Positions 1 through 11,372 of a stretch of 64,000 nt of DNA are shown piece after piece. The stretch comes from Gloeophyllum trabeum ATCC 11539 (lineage: Eukaryota > Basidiomycota > Agaricomycetes > Gloeophyllales > Gloeophyllaceae), in NCBI RefSeq assembly GCF_000344685.1, contig NW_006920416.1, positions 9,138 to 73,137 of the forward strand. Reading direction: 5' to 3'. The notes under the pieces are model-generated. The model was given only the letters and a program-made list of their open reading frames with translations. It was not told the DNA's origin and did not search any database. A program made the position numbers and the translations under genes. How positions within the stretch are numbered: position 1 is the first letter of the stretch; each line of letters starts with the position of its first letter.

Positions 1-811
1 CCGAAGTCAAGAGGAACCATGGACACCGGGAATCATATACGTATGACGAGACATCCTACCCTGAAGGCCGTACCTTTATCGGAGGTCCGCAGCGACTATG
101 GTGCAACATACTTCGAAGCGGCTCTCGCCCGCTTTGTGGCCCAATACCACCAGCCACATTTGACGCGCGCTCAGATTGAGGATGCTGCAAACCGCATGTC
201 CATCCGGTTCCAAACCATTCCCGTCTTCCACAAGATAAAGTTTCGAAACCGGGATCCGTTCGCACGTACTGCAGAATTTGATACATCCGATGCAGTGCAT
301 GCAAAGCCCATCCGTCAAGACTCGCGCGGGCGCGATGTTCCTGCGCGGTTTGATACAGTTCTCGTTAATATGGGGACTTCTGGAAATGCCAACTCGCGGT
401 TGCAAGGTGAGTCTTATATCCCTGCCTATGCTGTCCATTTGACGTTGCAACTCTACAACAGGTTTTCGAGTAGCGCAAGTGCGCGTAGTCTTCGCTTTAC
501 TGCCTCGCGCCGTCGCGACCTTATTCAAGCGACCACCGCCGGATCACCTGGCATACGTCGAATGGTTCTCGGCTTTCACTGCGGAACCAGACCGTAACTC
601 GGGGATGTACAAGGTTGTCCGCTCAATTCAGAATGGGGAACGCTTGGCGAGTATTATACCAGTTTCTCAGATTGAACGTAGTGTACATCTCTTGCCTAAG
701 TTTGGTCCTGTCGTCCCTCGGGACTGGACAAGCAGCACTGTCTTAGATTTGGCGGCAGCATTCTTTGTAAACCCATTCCTAGACCGGCACACGTTTGCTA
801 CATTTGTCTAA
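1..811 (+). CDS. C-terminal part of a Plavaka/KDZ-type transposase or its companion protein
   Basis: The reading frame is open from the first base, so the start lies upstream of the window. Exon 1 runs to 406, a 55-bp GT-AG intron spans 407-461, and the last exon runs 462-811 to a stop. The protein contains the segment IPVFHKIKF, then [10 protein letters not shown], and after the splice [45 protein letters not shown] and a WTSS motif. I recognise this order from the C-terminus of long basidiomycete transposases of the KDZ/Plavaka type, which catalyse cut-and-paste movement of DNA. The catalytic residues would be upstream. The frame is intact across the splice, so this copy may be recently active. 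The exact superfamily is from memory and could be wrong. Confidence 0.5.
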
Positions 812-1139
812 ACAACCCTGCATTCATGTATGTCGTTTGATCAACATAGGACCTTTTTGACTATGTGCTAAAATTGGACAGATCAATATAATGACATCCC
901 GCATGCGCTTGGGTTGACTACAGGGGGTGACGTGTTCGAAAATAAAGCTACATACGGACTCGAACATATGACCCCTGCAGGCAACCAGGACCGTGCAAAC
1001 ACCCGCTATACCACAACAAACTCTCGTTCAAACTATAGCTAATCACAGACAATATGAACACCGTCCGAATAACCATGCATAATTTTGCAACATTATGCCG
1101 CGTCATCACCAGTTATCGGGCTAAGCTACGTTTTGTCTG

Positions 1140-1186
1140 ATCATGCATAATTTATATCTAATTAGCTACGGAGGGTTTTCCTGATG
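1140..1186 (-). repeat. Right terminal inverted repeat of element A
   Basis: Read on the minus strand from 1186 it begins CATCAGGAAAACCCTCC and is followed after about seven variable bases by AATTAGATATAAATTATGC. It matches the termini at 8934, 11414 and 34555. Confidence 0.6.
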
Positions 1187-1375
1187 TCCTTTCTCTGTAC
1201 ACGAGCGAATAAAACTTACCCCTTCTTCAGGAGGCCTCCGCCGGACCTCTCAACTGACGGCCCCAACCGAAGATTACAGACCTCCTACCCTCCTGAGATT
1301 CGTCATCAATCTCGAAGCAAGCGCGATGCCAGGGCCGTTAAGGCCTTGGCCTGGTATTCAATGGCATTCAAGTAA
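1187..1375 (+). pseudogene. Split-start unit 1, second exon only
   Basis: The first bases after the transposon end form the 3' half of an intron (branch-like ACTTACC, then CTTCAG at 1225-1230) and exon 2 starts with G at 1231. If an upstream AT were joined to this G the product would be 48 residues, with the segment RRLQTS that is shared with units 6, 10 and 13. The TATA box, leader and AT donor are absent because element A sits where they should be. No function is recognised. Confidence 0.35.
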
Positions 1376-2854
1376 CATTGGAGAGGACACGCTGGACCGC
1401 ATCAAGGTGCGTACAGGCATTATCTTATGCCTAGCTGATCTCGACCTTACCTTCTTCCGCCTACTAGGTGACATATTCCTGGTTGTGGAAGTATTGTCGG
1501 GAGGTGCGAAGAGCACGAAGATTTGCTTGTACAGATGCGCAGGGACGAGGTTGATGTGCCGCGTCGTCGAAGGAGCCAAACAAACCAGCGAGGATCATAC
1601 TGATCCAATGATTGGACGCGCGAAGCGTTTGGAGGAGAGGTAATCCAGTTCGCGCGGACAGGAGCTGGAAGGGCTACGAGGACAGCATTAAAGTCGGAGG
1701 CCATTGCATAAGGTATGAGTTACCCATGTCAGTACGCTGATGGCAGCTAATCTGTAATCCATCCCGCGCTGTACCGGCACATAGTTCCACTCCCATCCCA
1801 TGGCTCGAGTCCACCCCGAAGGCCTACCCTACCCCACGACACTCCTGTCCCTGAGCTTTGCCAAGCCGACATTTGGCTATTCCCATTGAGAGATGTGCCG
1901 CGGGAGTATAAATTTCAGGTAAATTCTTTCATAAAAGGGTTTTTGGCTTGGGAGAGGGTTCGTTGCTGAGGATGTCTTGTCAGAATCGAAGGGCGAGAGG
2001 CCGACCACCGACGGGCATGCAGGACGAACGTGACTCCAGAACACCGGCAAGAGTGAAGCCAGTTGCATGTACTATAGAACGATCTATAGCAGTAGACCCA
2101 GGAGTGATTGAGGTCGTAATATCTGAGCGCGTCGAGCAATTGGGCGTCGAGTGCAAGAATGGACGCAATCCATGTTGACGTAATACCCCTAACCTCAGCG
2201 GCTACAAGCCTTTTCCCTTTTGTTCTTCTGAAACTGTCAACTTGACTGCTGCGCTCGCTGGGATATCGCGAGTCCTCTTCACCTCACCACTCCGGTCACT
2301 GATGCTTTATTGTTACACGTCTGCGCATTGAGCCACTTTGTTATGCAAGGTCAGTGCACGTCTGTTTCAGGATCGCTTGGGGCCCGAACTCCGGACACAC
2401 AATTGGGGTAGACAATAGCAAGTGGCCATAGCCCACCTGGTCACAAACCCAGCGGATGGCCCATATGTCAATACCATTTTGGTTTTGATGCGATAAGTCA
2501 AACGTAAATCTTAGAGGACGCATATGTGGGCTAATACACGCACTTACGCTCAGGATCCGTCAATGGCAAGGCGAGAGTGAGAGCAGTTTCAAAGCATAGG
2601 GACGCCCGCGCACTGATGACGTGTCTCAGTGAGTTCCACGGCCGAGTGAAGTACCGAAGTGTGCCGGATAACGGGTCACAGAAGGACCGGAATAATTATC
2701 CCACTCGACAATGAAGTCTGCCTCTACTTGCTATAGGTGAAGCTCATCCTACAGCTCCTGTGTTGTGCATTGATAGGGCGGTCGTGGCCAAGGAAAGTGG
2801 CAACACGTTACGGGGCGTGCCTTTATGTGGCATTCATGCGACCCTCGCCAAAGT
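1376..2854. other. Decayed repeat DNA without a supportable gene
   Basis: No frame looks coding. A TATAAAT lies at 1908-1914. Positions 2176-2200 carry a block starting TGACGTAATACCCCTAACC that recurs almost unchanged at 6843 and 24529, which shows that this stretch is another copy of the dispersed repeat that fills 1-46 kb. Confidence 0.4.
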
Positions 2855-3184
2855 TATAAAAGGAGAAGACGAGAGCAGCGGAGATCAATCACATTTCCCC
2901 CACCTCGCACTTCGATATCCATCTTCAAATAAGACTAAGACACAACTCCCGAGCATCAACAGTTAGCAGGCATTTCATCAGCAACGAAACATGTAAGTCC
3001 TCTGACGAACTTATCGCTAGGCACCTTGAGACTCACCAGCTCCTAGACCTCACATATCATACTCACCACGGGGAATCCAACATCCCTTGCACACCCCCGA
3101 TTCCAGTGGATGGCCAACCTTGCCGGACCTGCGATTGTGCGGGTCTGTACCGCTCACACGACGCGAACGGACCGTACCTTATAG
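2855..3184 (+). pseudogene. Split-start unit 2 (RFQW type), start codon not restored
   Basis: TATAAAAGG lies at 2855-2863. The leader ends with AT at 2991-2992, followed directly by the donor GTAAGT. A branch-like GACTCACC lies at 3030-3037 and the acceptor is at 3045-3046. Exon 2 (3047-3184) contains RFQWMANLAGP and stops at 3182-3184. The base after the acceptor is A, so splicing yields ATA and not ATG; one lost G after the acceptor would explain this. The unit is therefore probably dead. Function unknown. Confidence 0.35.
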
Positions 3185-5178
3185 CTCATTCTCTAGAGTC
3201 CGCACGCGGTGCCTGAACTCGCTACTCGTGCGGATGTAAATAGGAGTACAGGGAGGTCCCACGGAGTCCCAGAAGGAGGGCCATGACAGTATGCACGGGC
3301 GTCATACAGCCTACCATGTCCTGTGCCACACCTCGAATCCGTCGTCTTCATCCCACCGCCTCGGACCTCGCTAAGGCGGTCGGAGATCGCGACTAGACTT
3401 GCTTGCAGTGGTACCACGGGGTCAACAGGTTCCATCGCAAAGCCTTGCCATCTCCGACTGCATGCCGAGATGTCGAAGCAGTTACCCCTTTTTCAGGTTG
3501 AAGTCCTAGGGACTGATTTGACTTGTGACACACTGATTGGAGACCTGCCGACTCCCGTGAATGAAGGAAAGGCCCCACCGACCTTGGACCGCCGAGGAAT
3601 AGCTCCATGACCTTCTCCTTGCGCTCCCTTCACTGCACGCAGGCCAGCGTGCGCTGGCTGCGCACAGTGACGAGAACATTGAGAAGCTTGTGCTGGGAGA
3701 GTGTCCGTTCGGGATGTATTTCTTGTATGTCACTAGCAATCTGTGAGTATTAGGTCAGTTGCTGTAGCTCTGTAGAAGGCGGGTATTCCGTACGCGTGTT
3801 TGACACTTCGTTCTTAGTGGAAACGAGACAGCCTGAGACTCCGTCCGCGCCGGTATATGCAGTATGGGTAGAGAGATGGTGCTGCAGCATTATCAGCCCA
3901 GAAACATACTTGTGTCAAGTGCGAATACTAGCACGGTTGGCTTCGGACCTCGTGCACAGCGATGATACAGGCCAAATATGAGGGAATAGATATTCACCGA
4001 GAGCATTCGTAAAATTCAGGCCTGCGATAATGACATCTTACCGATGTAAATGTGTCGTCGGAGTAATACACCATGACTGCAGTATGTGCACAGGCGACGT
4101 TTCCCCCGGTCGTCTTCACGGCTTACATCCAGGAGGAAAATATGCGCGATTCTCACTGCTCAGGCTTTCCGGCGGCCACAGGAGCTGACGAGGTCATGAT
4201 TCCTCAAGACGGGTCTGTCCAGACAAGGTTTGTTGAATTTTCATGGCACCTCCGCCAAGAGAGACGAGTGGCACCAACGGCGGGACCTGCGACCTTTCAT
4301 AGTGCCCCTGGATAGTGCTGACACGGGAGCGTCCGGTCGCGACCGAGGGTGCGGAGGCGGATGTCGAATCGACTGCAGGTTCGATAAGAATGCGACATGT
4401 ACACAGGCAGCTCATGTTGGGCGGCTCTCCTCCGTCCATGGCTGTTTCTATTTTTATTTTTTCATCCGTCCCGAACCAACAGTGAAGCTGTATCCGCCCG
4501 AATATCTCGTACCGCTGCATATGGTCCAGGGATATCGACAAACCAGTTCACTCTAGAATCCAATAGAAAGTCGGGGCTCGTCCCATTAAGTTTCCTGTAT
4601 CCCCGGAAGAGTAGGGTGTTCAGACCGTCTGAGTACTGAGGCTCTGTACCGTCAATCCCGACCAGCGACTCCAATATGCAAGATCAATGCGGGTCGCTCT
4701 ACATCTGTCGGGACGACAATAGTAGATAGCTAATGCCACCTCTCCATAAATGAAGCGGAAGTCAAGGCGGCGCAGCCGGACAATAGCCTCTAGGTTTCGA
4801 CCTGATGACGGTATGTCCGATATATGCCACAGACGATAAATATATCCTTTAATACACGAGGGATTTGAGTTCGTGATTGGCCCGTCCCAACGCGGGAGTG
4901 GGAACAGTCCAAGAGTATAGTGACAAGGCGTACTGATTGCTGTTCGCCCCCCTCTCTTCGTAGCGAATGCCACGCGCGGTGGAAGTAACACGTGATCCCG
5001 CACACCGTTACGAAAGGAACATAAGCTTTATCCCACCGTAAGCCTCGGCAATGAAGTGTCTATCTGGCTCAGGCAAAGCGCGCGCCAGTGGTGCTGCATC
5101 GCTCTTGAGAGGGCGGCCATTCCAAGCAAAGTGATCCCCCACTGTGGTGTGTGGTATTCGTGCGGCCCTCGCGAAAAT
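3185..5178. other. Repeat-derived DNA without a supportable gene
   Basis: Several short open frames exist but none has splice-supported extension or recognisable motifs. The first 800 bp are the downstream part of unit 2. I see no RNA gene or transposon terminus here. Confidence 0.4.
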
Positions 5179-5185
5179 TATAAAG
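5179..5185 (+). promoter_or_regulatory. TATA box of split-start unit 3
   Basis: TATAAAG lies 119 bp before the AT of the split start codon. In the other units the TATA-to-AT distance is 111-182 bp, a consistent spacing. Confidence 0.4.
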
Positions 5186-5297
5186 TGAGGGGAAGAGAGC
5201 GGGGGAAAACCATCATTCTCTTCGCACCTCGCGCTCGTGTCTGCGATACAAATCTCGAGTACCGACAGTTACAGCGCGCCTATCATCATCGACAACA

Positions 5298-5867
5298 ATG
5301 TAAGTCATCTGGCGAGCCTCACTGCTACACATCTTGAGACTCACCAGCGCCAGGATAACTCAACAAGTCACACCGGCTGCGGGGCATCCAACGTCCCTGA
5401 CACAGCCCCGATTCCAGTGGATGGCGAACCTCGCCGAACGCGCCGTAAGGCAGTCCTGTACCGCGTGTACGGACGTCCGACAGCTCCTATTCTACAGTCG
5501 GCACGCCGAGCCTGAGCTTGCTACTCATGCGGGTACAAACAACGGTCGCGCGCGCGCCCAATCACTTCTAGCACGAAGGTGCAGAGAGGTATTACCTGCG
5601 ACATGCGACGCCATGGACTCAGCGAAGACGCTCACATGTCAACGCATGAATATATGTGGATGCGTAGAGATAGACGGTACACCGGCAGCATCGAAGAGCC
5701 TGGGCATCTTCGGTTGCCACGCCGAGCTGTCGCAGCGACTAACCCTTGTTCACCTGGATGACGATATCTGCAGATGTCAGTGTGTCGTAGAAGTGATGCT
5801 CCCCGCCCACAAGATACCAGTGATGTTTTCCAGAGCGTTGACCATCGTGAGGACCGCGGATATGTGA
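5298..5867 (+). CDS. Split-start unit 3: longest intact member, 171-residue hypothetical protein
   Basis: TATAAAG lies at 5179-5185. The leader ends in AT (5298-5299), followed by a 54-bp intron 5300-5353 (donor GTAAGT, branch-like GACTCACC, acceptor GCCAG). Exon 2 runs 5354-5867, so AT+G restores ATG and the frame stays open for 171 codons. The N-terminus contains QPRFQWMANLAERAV, the core shared with units 2, 5, 7, 9, 11 and 14. The rest is Cys-rich in places (for example CRCQC) with no signal peptide, membrane segment or known domain that I recognise. In unspliced RNA the ATG would be followed at once by TAA. It is the best candidate for a living member of the family; it could also be a chance-open relic. 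Confidence 0.4.
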
Positions 5868-7384
5868 CTCGCAGAATCCAAGCTAGCGACGTAGTAGCCA
5901 ACGACGTAGTGATCGCTCACCATCGGCGGTTTGAGACGGTTTCTTGTCGCGCGTCACCACGGCGAAATGCGTTGACTTGCTCAGCGACGGTATACCAGTG
6001 GGCTTCCAGACAAAGACGCGTCAGGAAGGGGCGGACGCGGAAGACGACGCAGCGAGCGATGAAGGGCAGGTCGCAGCGGCGGGTTTGAGCACGCAGCGGC
6101 CGCCCCTGTGGAGTTACTTCCCTAAGTCGATCGCTTTCGTGATCTTTATTGCAACTGTCCTCCGAGCCTACGGTGAGTGGTGTCGCAGAACGCGACTTAC
6201 CGCTGTATTAACACCGTTGTGTTAAGACATTCTACACAACGCAAGGTGGAAGACACTGATAAACCGGCTCGCTCTCGAGGACCAGGGGAAGGCGGGGCCT
6301 AACTACTCCCTGCAGAGTAGGATGTTGACGGGCTGCTGACGTGTTCTCCAGATTCTCGAATGGGGCCGTTCAAGGTAAACTCGCACCTGATTCATTCCCG
6401 ACTCATCACATGTTCCTACGTCGGAGTCGAGTCCCCACCCTCATCCCACCCCCTTCCCCGAGCTCGTCCAGTGGGTACTAGGTCAAGCCCAGCGAGAGGC
6501 GCGTCGTTGTGGAGTAGGTATGTGTTCTTTCAGATGTTGTTAATGTCCTATAAAATCTCTCAGGAACCGGTAGGCATGTATGGCAAAGGAGCGATCAAAG
6601 TCCTCAAGGAGTCGAAACCCAAATACCGGAGAGCATGGTGGGACGAAGTAGGAGGGTAGCTCAGCGACGAGCGTGTATTTGTCGAAGCGTCGAGTGTGAG
6701 GCATCGGGAAGTCCCTCATCAAAGGATGTCCACGGATTTTATCGACAGCACAGCTACAGGTTTCCAGGTGTACGAGACACGATTCAAGTTACCCTTGGAA
6801 CGCATCGAGTACGAGAAAAGCCGCCTCGACCACGACTTATGATGACGTCATACACCTAACCTCAGCGCCTCGCTTGTATCTTGGGGTTCGATTATGTCCG
6901 TCGCGTTTGCTGAAGCCGCCGCGCTGGTTGTTATGCAGGTTTTCAACCTTTCCGATTGACGTATTTGACTAGAGCGTTCACTGAGACTGGGGAGGCCCAA
7001 AGCCCGATCACACAGCGAGTTATTGAGCATCATTTTTTGTCACTGAAGTTGTGGTCGGAAATATCGATCCTTTACCCCCCCCCCCCCGCGCGCACTTGCC
7101 ACTTATGTGTCACCGCCAGTAATGTGGTAACAGACTGTTGTAACGCATATTTTATGTGCCTCTTTACATATGCTTAAGGTGTGCCTCTCTTGTGTGAGTC
7201 AGTGACTGACAAAATTAGCGGATGCAGAGCCTTTCTCATACAGTCGACATGAAGTACGTCGGGAACCGGACTCTGTGGCTGTCTTATGATTCTATGCAGC
7301 AAGAAGTTCTTCGTATTGGTAACTCAGGACTTCTTCGTACAATTGAAAACAACAGCCCTCGTGGAAGTATCGAGGGTGATACAT
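5868..7384. other. Repeat-derived DNA; CRE-like block at 6843
   Basis: An open plus-strand frame at 5944-6225 is acidic then hydrophobic but has no splice support. At 6843-6867 the palindrome TGACGTCA begins a block that recurs at 2176 and 24529. A run of C occurs near 7074. From about 7125 the sequence belongs to the duplicated block shared with 13390-15110. No gene can be supported. Confidence 0.35.
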
Positions 7385-7964
7385 TTAGGCGTGGATCCAG
7401 ATAGAAGATCCAACATCGCCTAGAGTGACCTGACAAAATCAAACTCGTTAGAAAATGAAAGGAAAGGTTACCGTAGATAAAGGTACCTTAGGTGCATCCG
7501 CTGAATCCCCTAGGTCATAGTGCCATTGAGCCTCGGGGTTGACGTTGATGCTAGGGAATATTTGAGCAAGTGCCGTGGCCTTAAATTGAATAACCTGGCA
7601 CATACCCGAAATTATCACTCCCAATGGGCGGAGGGCTGGGTGCGGTCCTCAAAATGGTCCATTCGAACGGAGCACGTCTATCATTAGTCAGGGAGATGTT
7701 GTCCCCGTCGGGTCGAGCATGGAACTGGTCGATAGAGATCGTGTATTTCCCGTCACTAGTACTCGTGATAGTCCACTAAAAAAATGCTGTTTTTAGAGGA
7801 GTAGGTCGAAAAATTCTCGAGTAATTGACCTTCGTAGCGGATGCACCCTTGGGCAGTACGACTGCAAACTGACCATCCTTGCCGAGAGGGCGGCTGGAGA
7901 ACGATCCGCCAGTGTAATCGCCCGCCTCGATGAAGTACTCGCCGCTGGGAAGAGGCTCAGACAT
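7385..7964 (-). CDS. Small beta-trefoil protease inhibitor (I66-like), copy A
   Basis: Four exons on the minus strand: 7964-7830, 7775-7606, 7550-7487 and 7429-7385, with GT-AG introns of 54, 55 and 57 bp, giving 137 residues. The N-terminus MSEPLPSGEYFIEAG is followed by RPLGKDGQFAVVLPKG, then WTITSTSDGKYTI and FEWTILRTAPSPPP, the spacing of repeated W-x-I / G-x-Y-x-I strands seen in fungal I66 serine protease inhibitors (cospin-like beta-trefoils). Such proteins lack a signal peptide and act against digestive proteases of fungivores or endogenous proteases. A TATAAG element lies at 8022-8017 on the minus strand. All exons are intact, so the gene is probably functional. A mycocypin-type cysteine protease inhibitor is the alternative. 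Confidence 0.6.
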
Positions 7965-8016
7965 TGTTGTTGTGTAGCTGCTGGTTGAACTGAGAGACCT
8001 GGGTAAGTAGTCCGTA

Positions 8017-8022
8017 CTTATA
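8017..8022 (-). promoter_or_regulatory. TATA box of inhibitor copy A
   Basis: TATAAG on the minus strand lies about 53-58 bp before the ATG at 7964. The equivalent TATAAATA is present in copy B. Confidence 0.5.
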
Positions 8023-8933
8023 CCCCAGATACGTGGCGGTGCATTGGCAAAGTTGCATCATCACACATCATGAATGGATAGCTCTACTCATGAATTGGGC
8101 TGGTGACTATCCACGAGTGACAGTCAAGAGTACGGCTTTCGCTTAGGTATGTTGTCCATTGGTCATGCAGCTCTCGACTTAGACGACCAATGAATGAAAC
8201 CATGAGAATACGTACTCGGAGATCCTCAGCTCCGGTCAGGGTTCAATAGTCACAATGGCATTTATCGCATCTGGGACAACAGGCAATACAATCATGGGTC
8301 AGCAGGTATAGCACATGCAGCATAATTGATATCTTCACAGACTTCCATGCTTGACGGACAGCAGCAATATTAATGTATGTTGCACGTTCCAAGGACTTGG
8401 GAGTGGAGGTTCTTCGAGCCCACTTAATACTCATTCTCCGGCTTCAGAGCCCTTTAACTGACATTGGGAGATGAGGTCGCGCTAGGGTCCTTCGATGCCG
8501 ATATCAACCCTCGTGATCAGAAGCAATAACGCTGCAATGACAAGTTTAACGGACAATTGAACGTCACGTCCGCTGTCCAGTACGTTGAATACGTCGCCCT
8601 GAACCAGGTCTGATACTGCCCCTTCTAAATAAGACTTAGCCCGACAAACCTCTTTCCTCAATGGCTATTTGTTCAGCTTTAGTATTCGGATCGCAAGCGC
8701 GCGTTCCAAGAAAGGCAAATGCATGCCAGAAGAGGCAGGCTCGTGGATGGCATCTGCCGAGCTTCGGCATACGTGACTACACGATGCAATCCTCGACGTC
8801 CCCCGGCAAATCTGAGTAGAGAAAAGAGCACAAGTAGCATGTATAGACTGCATGGGATGTGGCATGCCGTGCGTGATACCACTGTGAAACCAGTCCCTCC
8901 ACCGTGACCCTCCTTTTCCCGACGTCTTACTCA

Positions 8934-8975
8934 CATCAGGGAAAACCCCCCGGGATGATCAGACAGAATCTCCTC
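8934..8975 (+). repeat. Left terminal inverted repeat of element B
   Basis: It begins CATCAGGGAAAACCCCCC and continues into GATGATCAGACAGAATC. It pairs with the sequence ending at 11414. Confidence 0.6.
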
Positions 8976-9359
8976 TTTTCAGTTCCAATTACATCTGATT
9001 ACTGGGAATCAGACCAATTATAACGTTAGTTCTAATTAGACAGCCAACGCTGGCCTCCCGACACTTTATATCTAATTAGTAATGATTACAGCAGCATAAT
9101 GTGTTATAAGAGGCCATTTATCAGTAGTTTGCAATGGATTAGGCTTCAGAAATCTACAGGTATCATGATGCAGTAAAATATGTATTCTTCTTATCTATGA
9201 ACAAAGGTCCAGTCTACATATGCATCTACAGTATCCTTACATTTGGCCTTGACCAAACAACACCTCACTGACACACGTCCACCATGAGCTCTCGGGCATA
9301 CCAACGGGCACATGCAGCCGCAATGACGGCAGAAGGTGTGGTTACGGATGCAACCTACA

Positions 9360-10359
9360 TTACCATGTTGATTCTGCATCAGTGAAGGCCTGGATGGTCC
9401 CATCCTCGTCCTCCATCTCCACGAACCGCTGCCCGAGCATCCCCACCGGGCTCGCCTCGCCCTTTGCCTCCTCGAACACCACCTTCGCCCGCGGGCCCAC
9501 GACGGGGCTCGTCTGCCCCGGCCTGGGCAGGTGCACCACCAGCCCGCACTCGCCCACCGCCGTGCGGTTCAAGAAGAGTTTCACCGCCGCGGCGCAGTCC
9601 GCGGCCACCTTGAGCGCGCCCATCGCCGACCTGAGCAGCGCGGCCTTCTCCTCCTCGCTCATGGCGCTCGCACTCGTGAGCATGCACACCGCGTCCGCGA
9701 GGGCCGTCGTCATGCTGTACAGCCCCTCGCGTGCGCCGCGCAGCTTCGCGGGACGGCAGCGCGTGTGCCGGAGCGCATCGAGCACTTGCGCTGCCAGCGT
9801 CGGGCCACTTGGGAATTCCAGCATCAGGAGTGTCCTGATCAACTGAGAGGAGGAAGAGGAAGATGTGGATGAGATACTGCTGATCGAGGACTGACCTCCG
9901 CGGTGCCCATGTTCTGAAGCGCGCCTCGTCTGTCCCGGTCGCGCCGTGCCTCTTAGCGATGGTACGGGCGGTGCATCGCACCCACCCACGCCCTGCCTGG
10001 GCGTGCGCAGGTCGCCCATACTCCTCACCGCGCGGGGCGTCGCCGTCGCCTCTCTCTGGCGCATCTGCGGTCTATGCACAACCCCAATCGTCGTGCTTGC
10101 CGGCTTACCCCTATCCTCCGACTCGTCGCCCTCGGACAGCAAGCTCTGGTCCAACGCCGAACTTCTTCTGTCAGGTATGGGCACCCCGCACTGGGCCGCG
10201 ACGGCCAGGAAACAGCGGCAGTGCACAAAGAGGTGCCCCGCGAGCTTGAGCATCGACTCCGTCTTGCCCTCGGCCCGCTCCTCGTTGTCCGTCTCCTCGC
10301 CCGCCTTCTTGGTCTGCACGACAAGTGCTGCGAGCATCGCCAGCACCTGCGGCGCACTC
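9360..10359 (-). pseudogene. Captured internal fragment of a Cdc25-like Ras guanine nucleotide exchange factor
   Basis: One open minus-strand frame of about 333 codons begins right after an acceptor-like CTCACTCAG (10368-10360) and ends with TAA at 9360. It shows, in order, RSMGDLRTPR, a poly-Ser linker, LMLEFPSGPTLAAQVLDALR, AREGLYSMTTALADAVCMLT, EEEKAALLRSAMGALK and GECGLVVHLPRPG. I recognise this as the region between the SH3 and RasGEF domains of basidiomycete Cdc25-type exchange factors. The SH3, REM and catalytic RasGEF domains are all missing, so it cannot exchange nucleotide by itself. The fragment has no frameshift, suggesting recent capture. The family assignment is from memory. Confidence 0.5.
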
Positions 10360-11372
10360 CTGAGTGAGCAGCAGGTGTCTCAGCATGGCTATACATAGAT
10401 ATAGACAAATACTATACATTACCTGGGAACAAGACCCATTGCAAGTGCCTAGAAAGATCATTCCTCAGCATCAGCACTCACCTGAACTCTGATTAAACAA
10501 GGAGCAATATCATACTCAAAGACACTCAAGCTACAAAGATCATGGTAAGCATGACAACCACACTTGGAGGATACCAAAAGATTCACGAGGCAGACAGGGG
10601 CTAGGAGGGAGCATGATTCGGCATTCAGTCACATCCCTGATGCACCAGCAAACACAACAAACAGGACCCTTGAAGGAGGAATTGACCCGCTGATAAGGAC
10701 TACATTACTCACCAATTGCAGTACAACCGTTGTGGGTGCCAACGTGCGAGACGCCGATGACCACCGAGACCAGCCGATGCGAGCCAAACTCCCCCTCAGA
10801 ACCATATACAGCCACTCCTGAAAGCGGCTACTTATCCTAGAAGTCGGTGGGATGCATCTTTGTTGACGAGGGGAAGGTGAGACCGTGAGGAAGAAGTGAA
10901 GTGTTCGGACGCGAGTCTCGCGTCCGAACACTTCGTCGCGAGTTTGTAAATTGAAGCGGAGCTGTAAAACGCGGGTTCAACACAGTCACGTGCTAGACGC
11001 GCGCCCCACGATTCGGATGCATCATGCACGGACTCGAGCGCGACTGCGTCTTTTATTTAAGTAACAGTTTCTATGCTTGTCTGACTCTAAGGCTCTATTG
11101 TTCACATATTTCTTCATCCACCCGACGCCCTTGCAAGTGCTGCTGTGGTACCTGAACATGCAGTACGCCAAGTCGGCGGTGCGGACACACTTCCGTCGTC
11201 TCGCATGCGGCACCAACTTGGCACGTACCATTCAATCTCTTTGCTTCTCCAGCCCAATTGAACTTAAAAATTGTATCTGAGTAAGAGCACATAACAACTA
11301 ATTATTGATACTGCATATAATTTAGACAGGTTATGTTGATTATCTCCATCATACACCCTTCGACAAGATTAG
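10360..11372. other. Interior of element B between the gene fragment and the right TIR
   Basis: It contains a perfect 18-bp inverted repeat with a one-base centre at 10898-10934 and a short GC-rich open stretch at 11113-11225 (plus strand, containing LLWYLNMQYAKSAVRTHF) that may be a second captured exon. Otherwise I see nothing. Confidence 0.35.
10898..10934. repeat. Perfect 18-bp inverted repeat (hairpin)
   Basis: The left arm GAAGTGTTCGGACGCGAG and right arm CTCGCGTCCGAACACTTC are separated by one T. It is too long and GC-rich to be chance and may be an internal transposon recognition site or a hairpin. Confidence 0.7.

Larger units (their letters stand above)
1..1186 (+). mobile_element. 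Element A: right end of a KDZ/Plavaka-like DNA transposon, cut by the window edge
   Basis: The segment carries the C-terminal part of a transposase gene followed by about 375 bp of AT-rich non-coding DNA. It ends at 1186 with a terminal sequence that, read inward, begins CATCAGGAAAACCCTCC and continues into AATTAGATATAA. The same terminus in the same inward orientation occurs at 8934, 11414 and 34555, which defines it as a terminal inverted repeat. Beyond 1186 the sequence becomes the intron 3' end of a dispersed split-start unit, so the transposon probably landed inside that intron. The left end lies outside the window. Confidence 0.6.
7125..8933. repeat. Duplicated block, copy 1 (partner 13390-15110)
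   Basis: The inhibitor gene and about 1 kb upstream of it align with the block at 13.4-15.1 kb, for example GGATGCRGARCCTYTCTC near 7220 and 13453, and the CGTGACCCTCCTTYTCCCC stretch at 8904 and 15079. Between 7965 and 8933 I see no further gene apart from the inhibitor promoter. Confidence 0.6.

Noticed and set aside
1140..9010. One large element between inverted termini at 1186 and 8934
   Set aside because: The orientation of the TIRs, the transposase on the left side of 1186 and the empty site at 15.1 kb show that the elements lie outside this interval (A to the left, B to the right).
9382..9846. Plus-strand 154-codon frame opposite the RasGEF fragment
   Set aside because: It is the shadow of the minus-strand coding frame, which has recognisable motifs.
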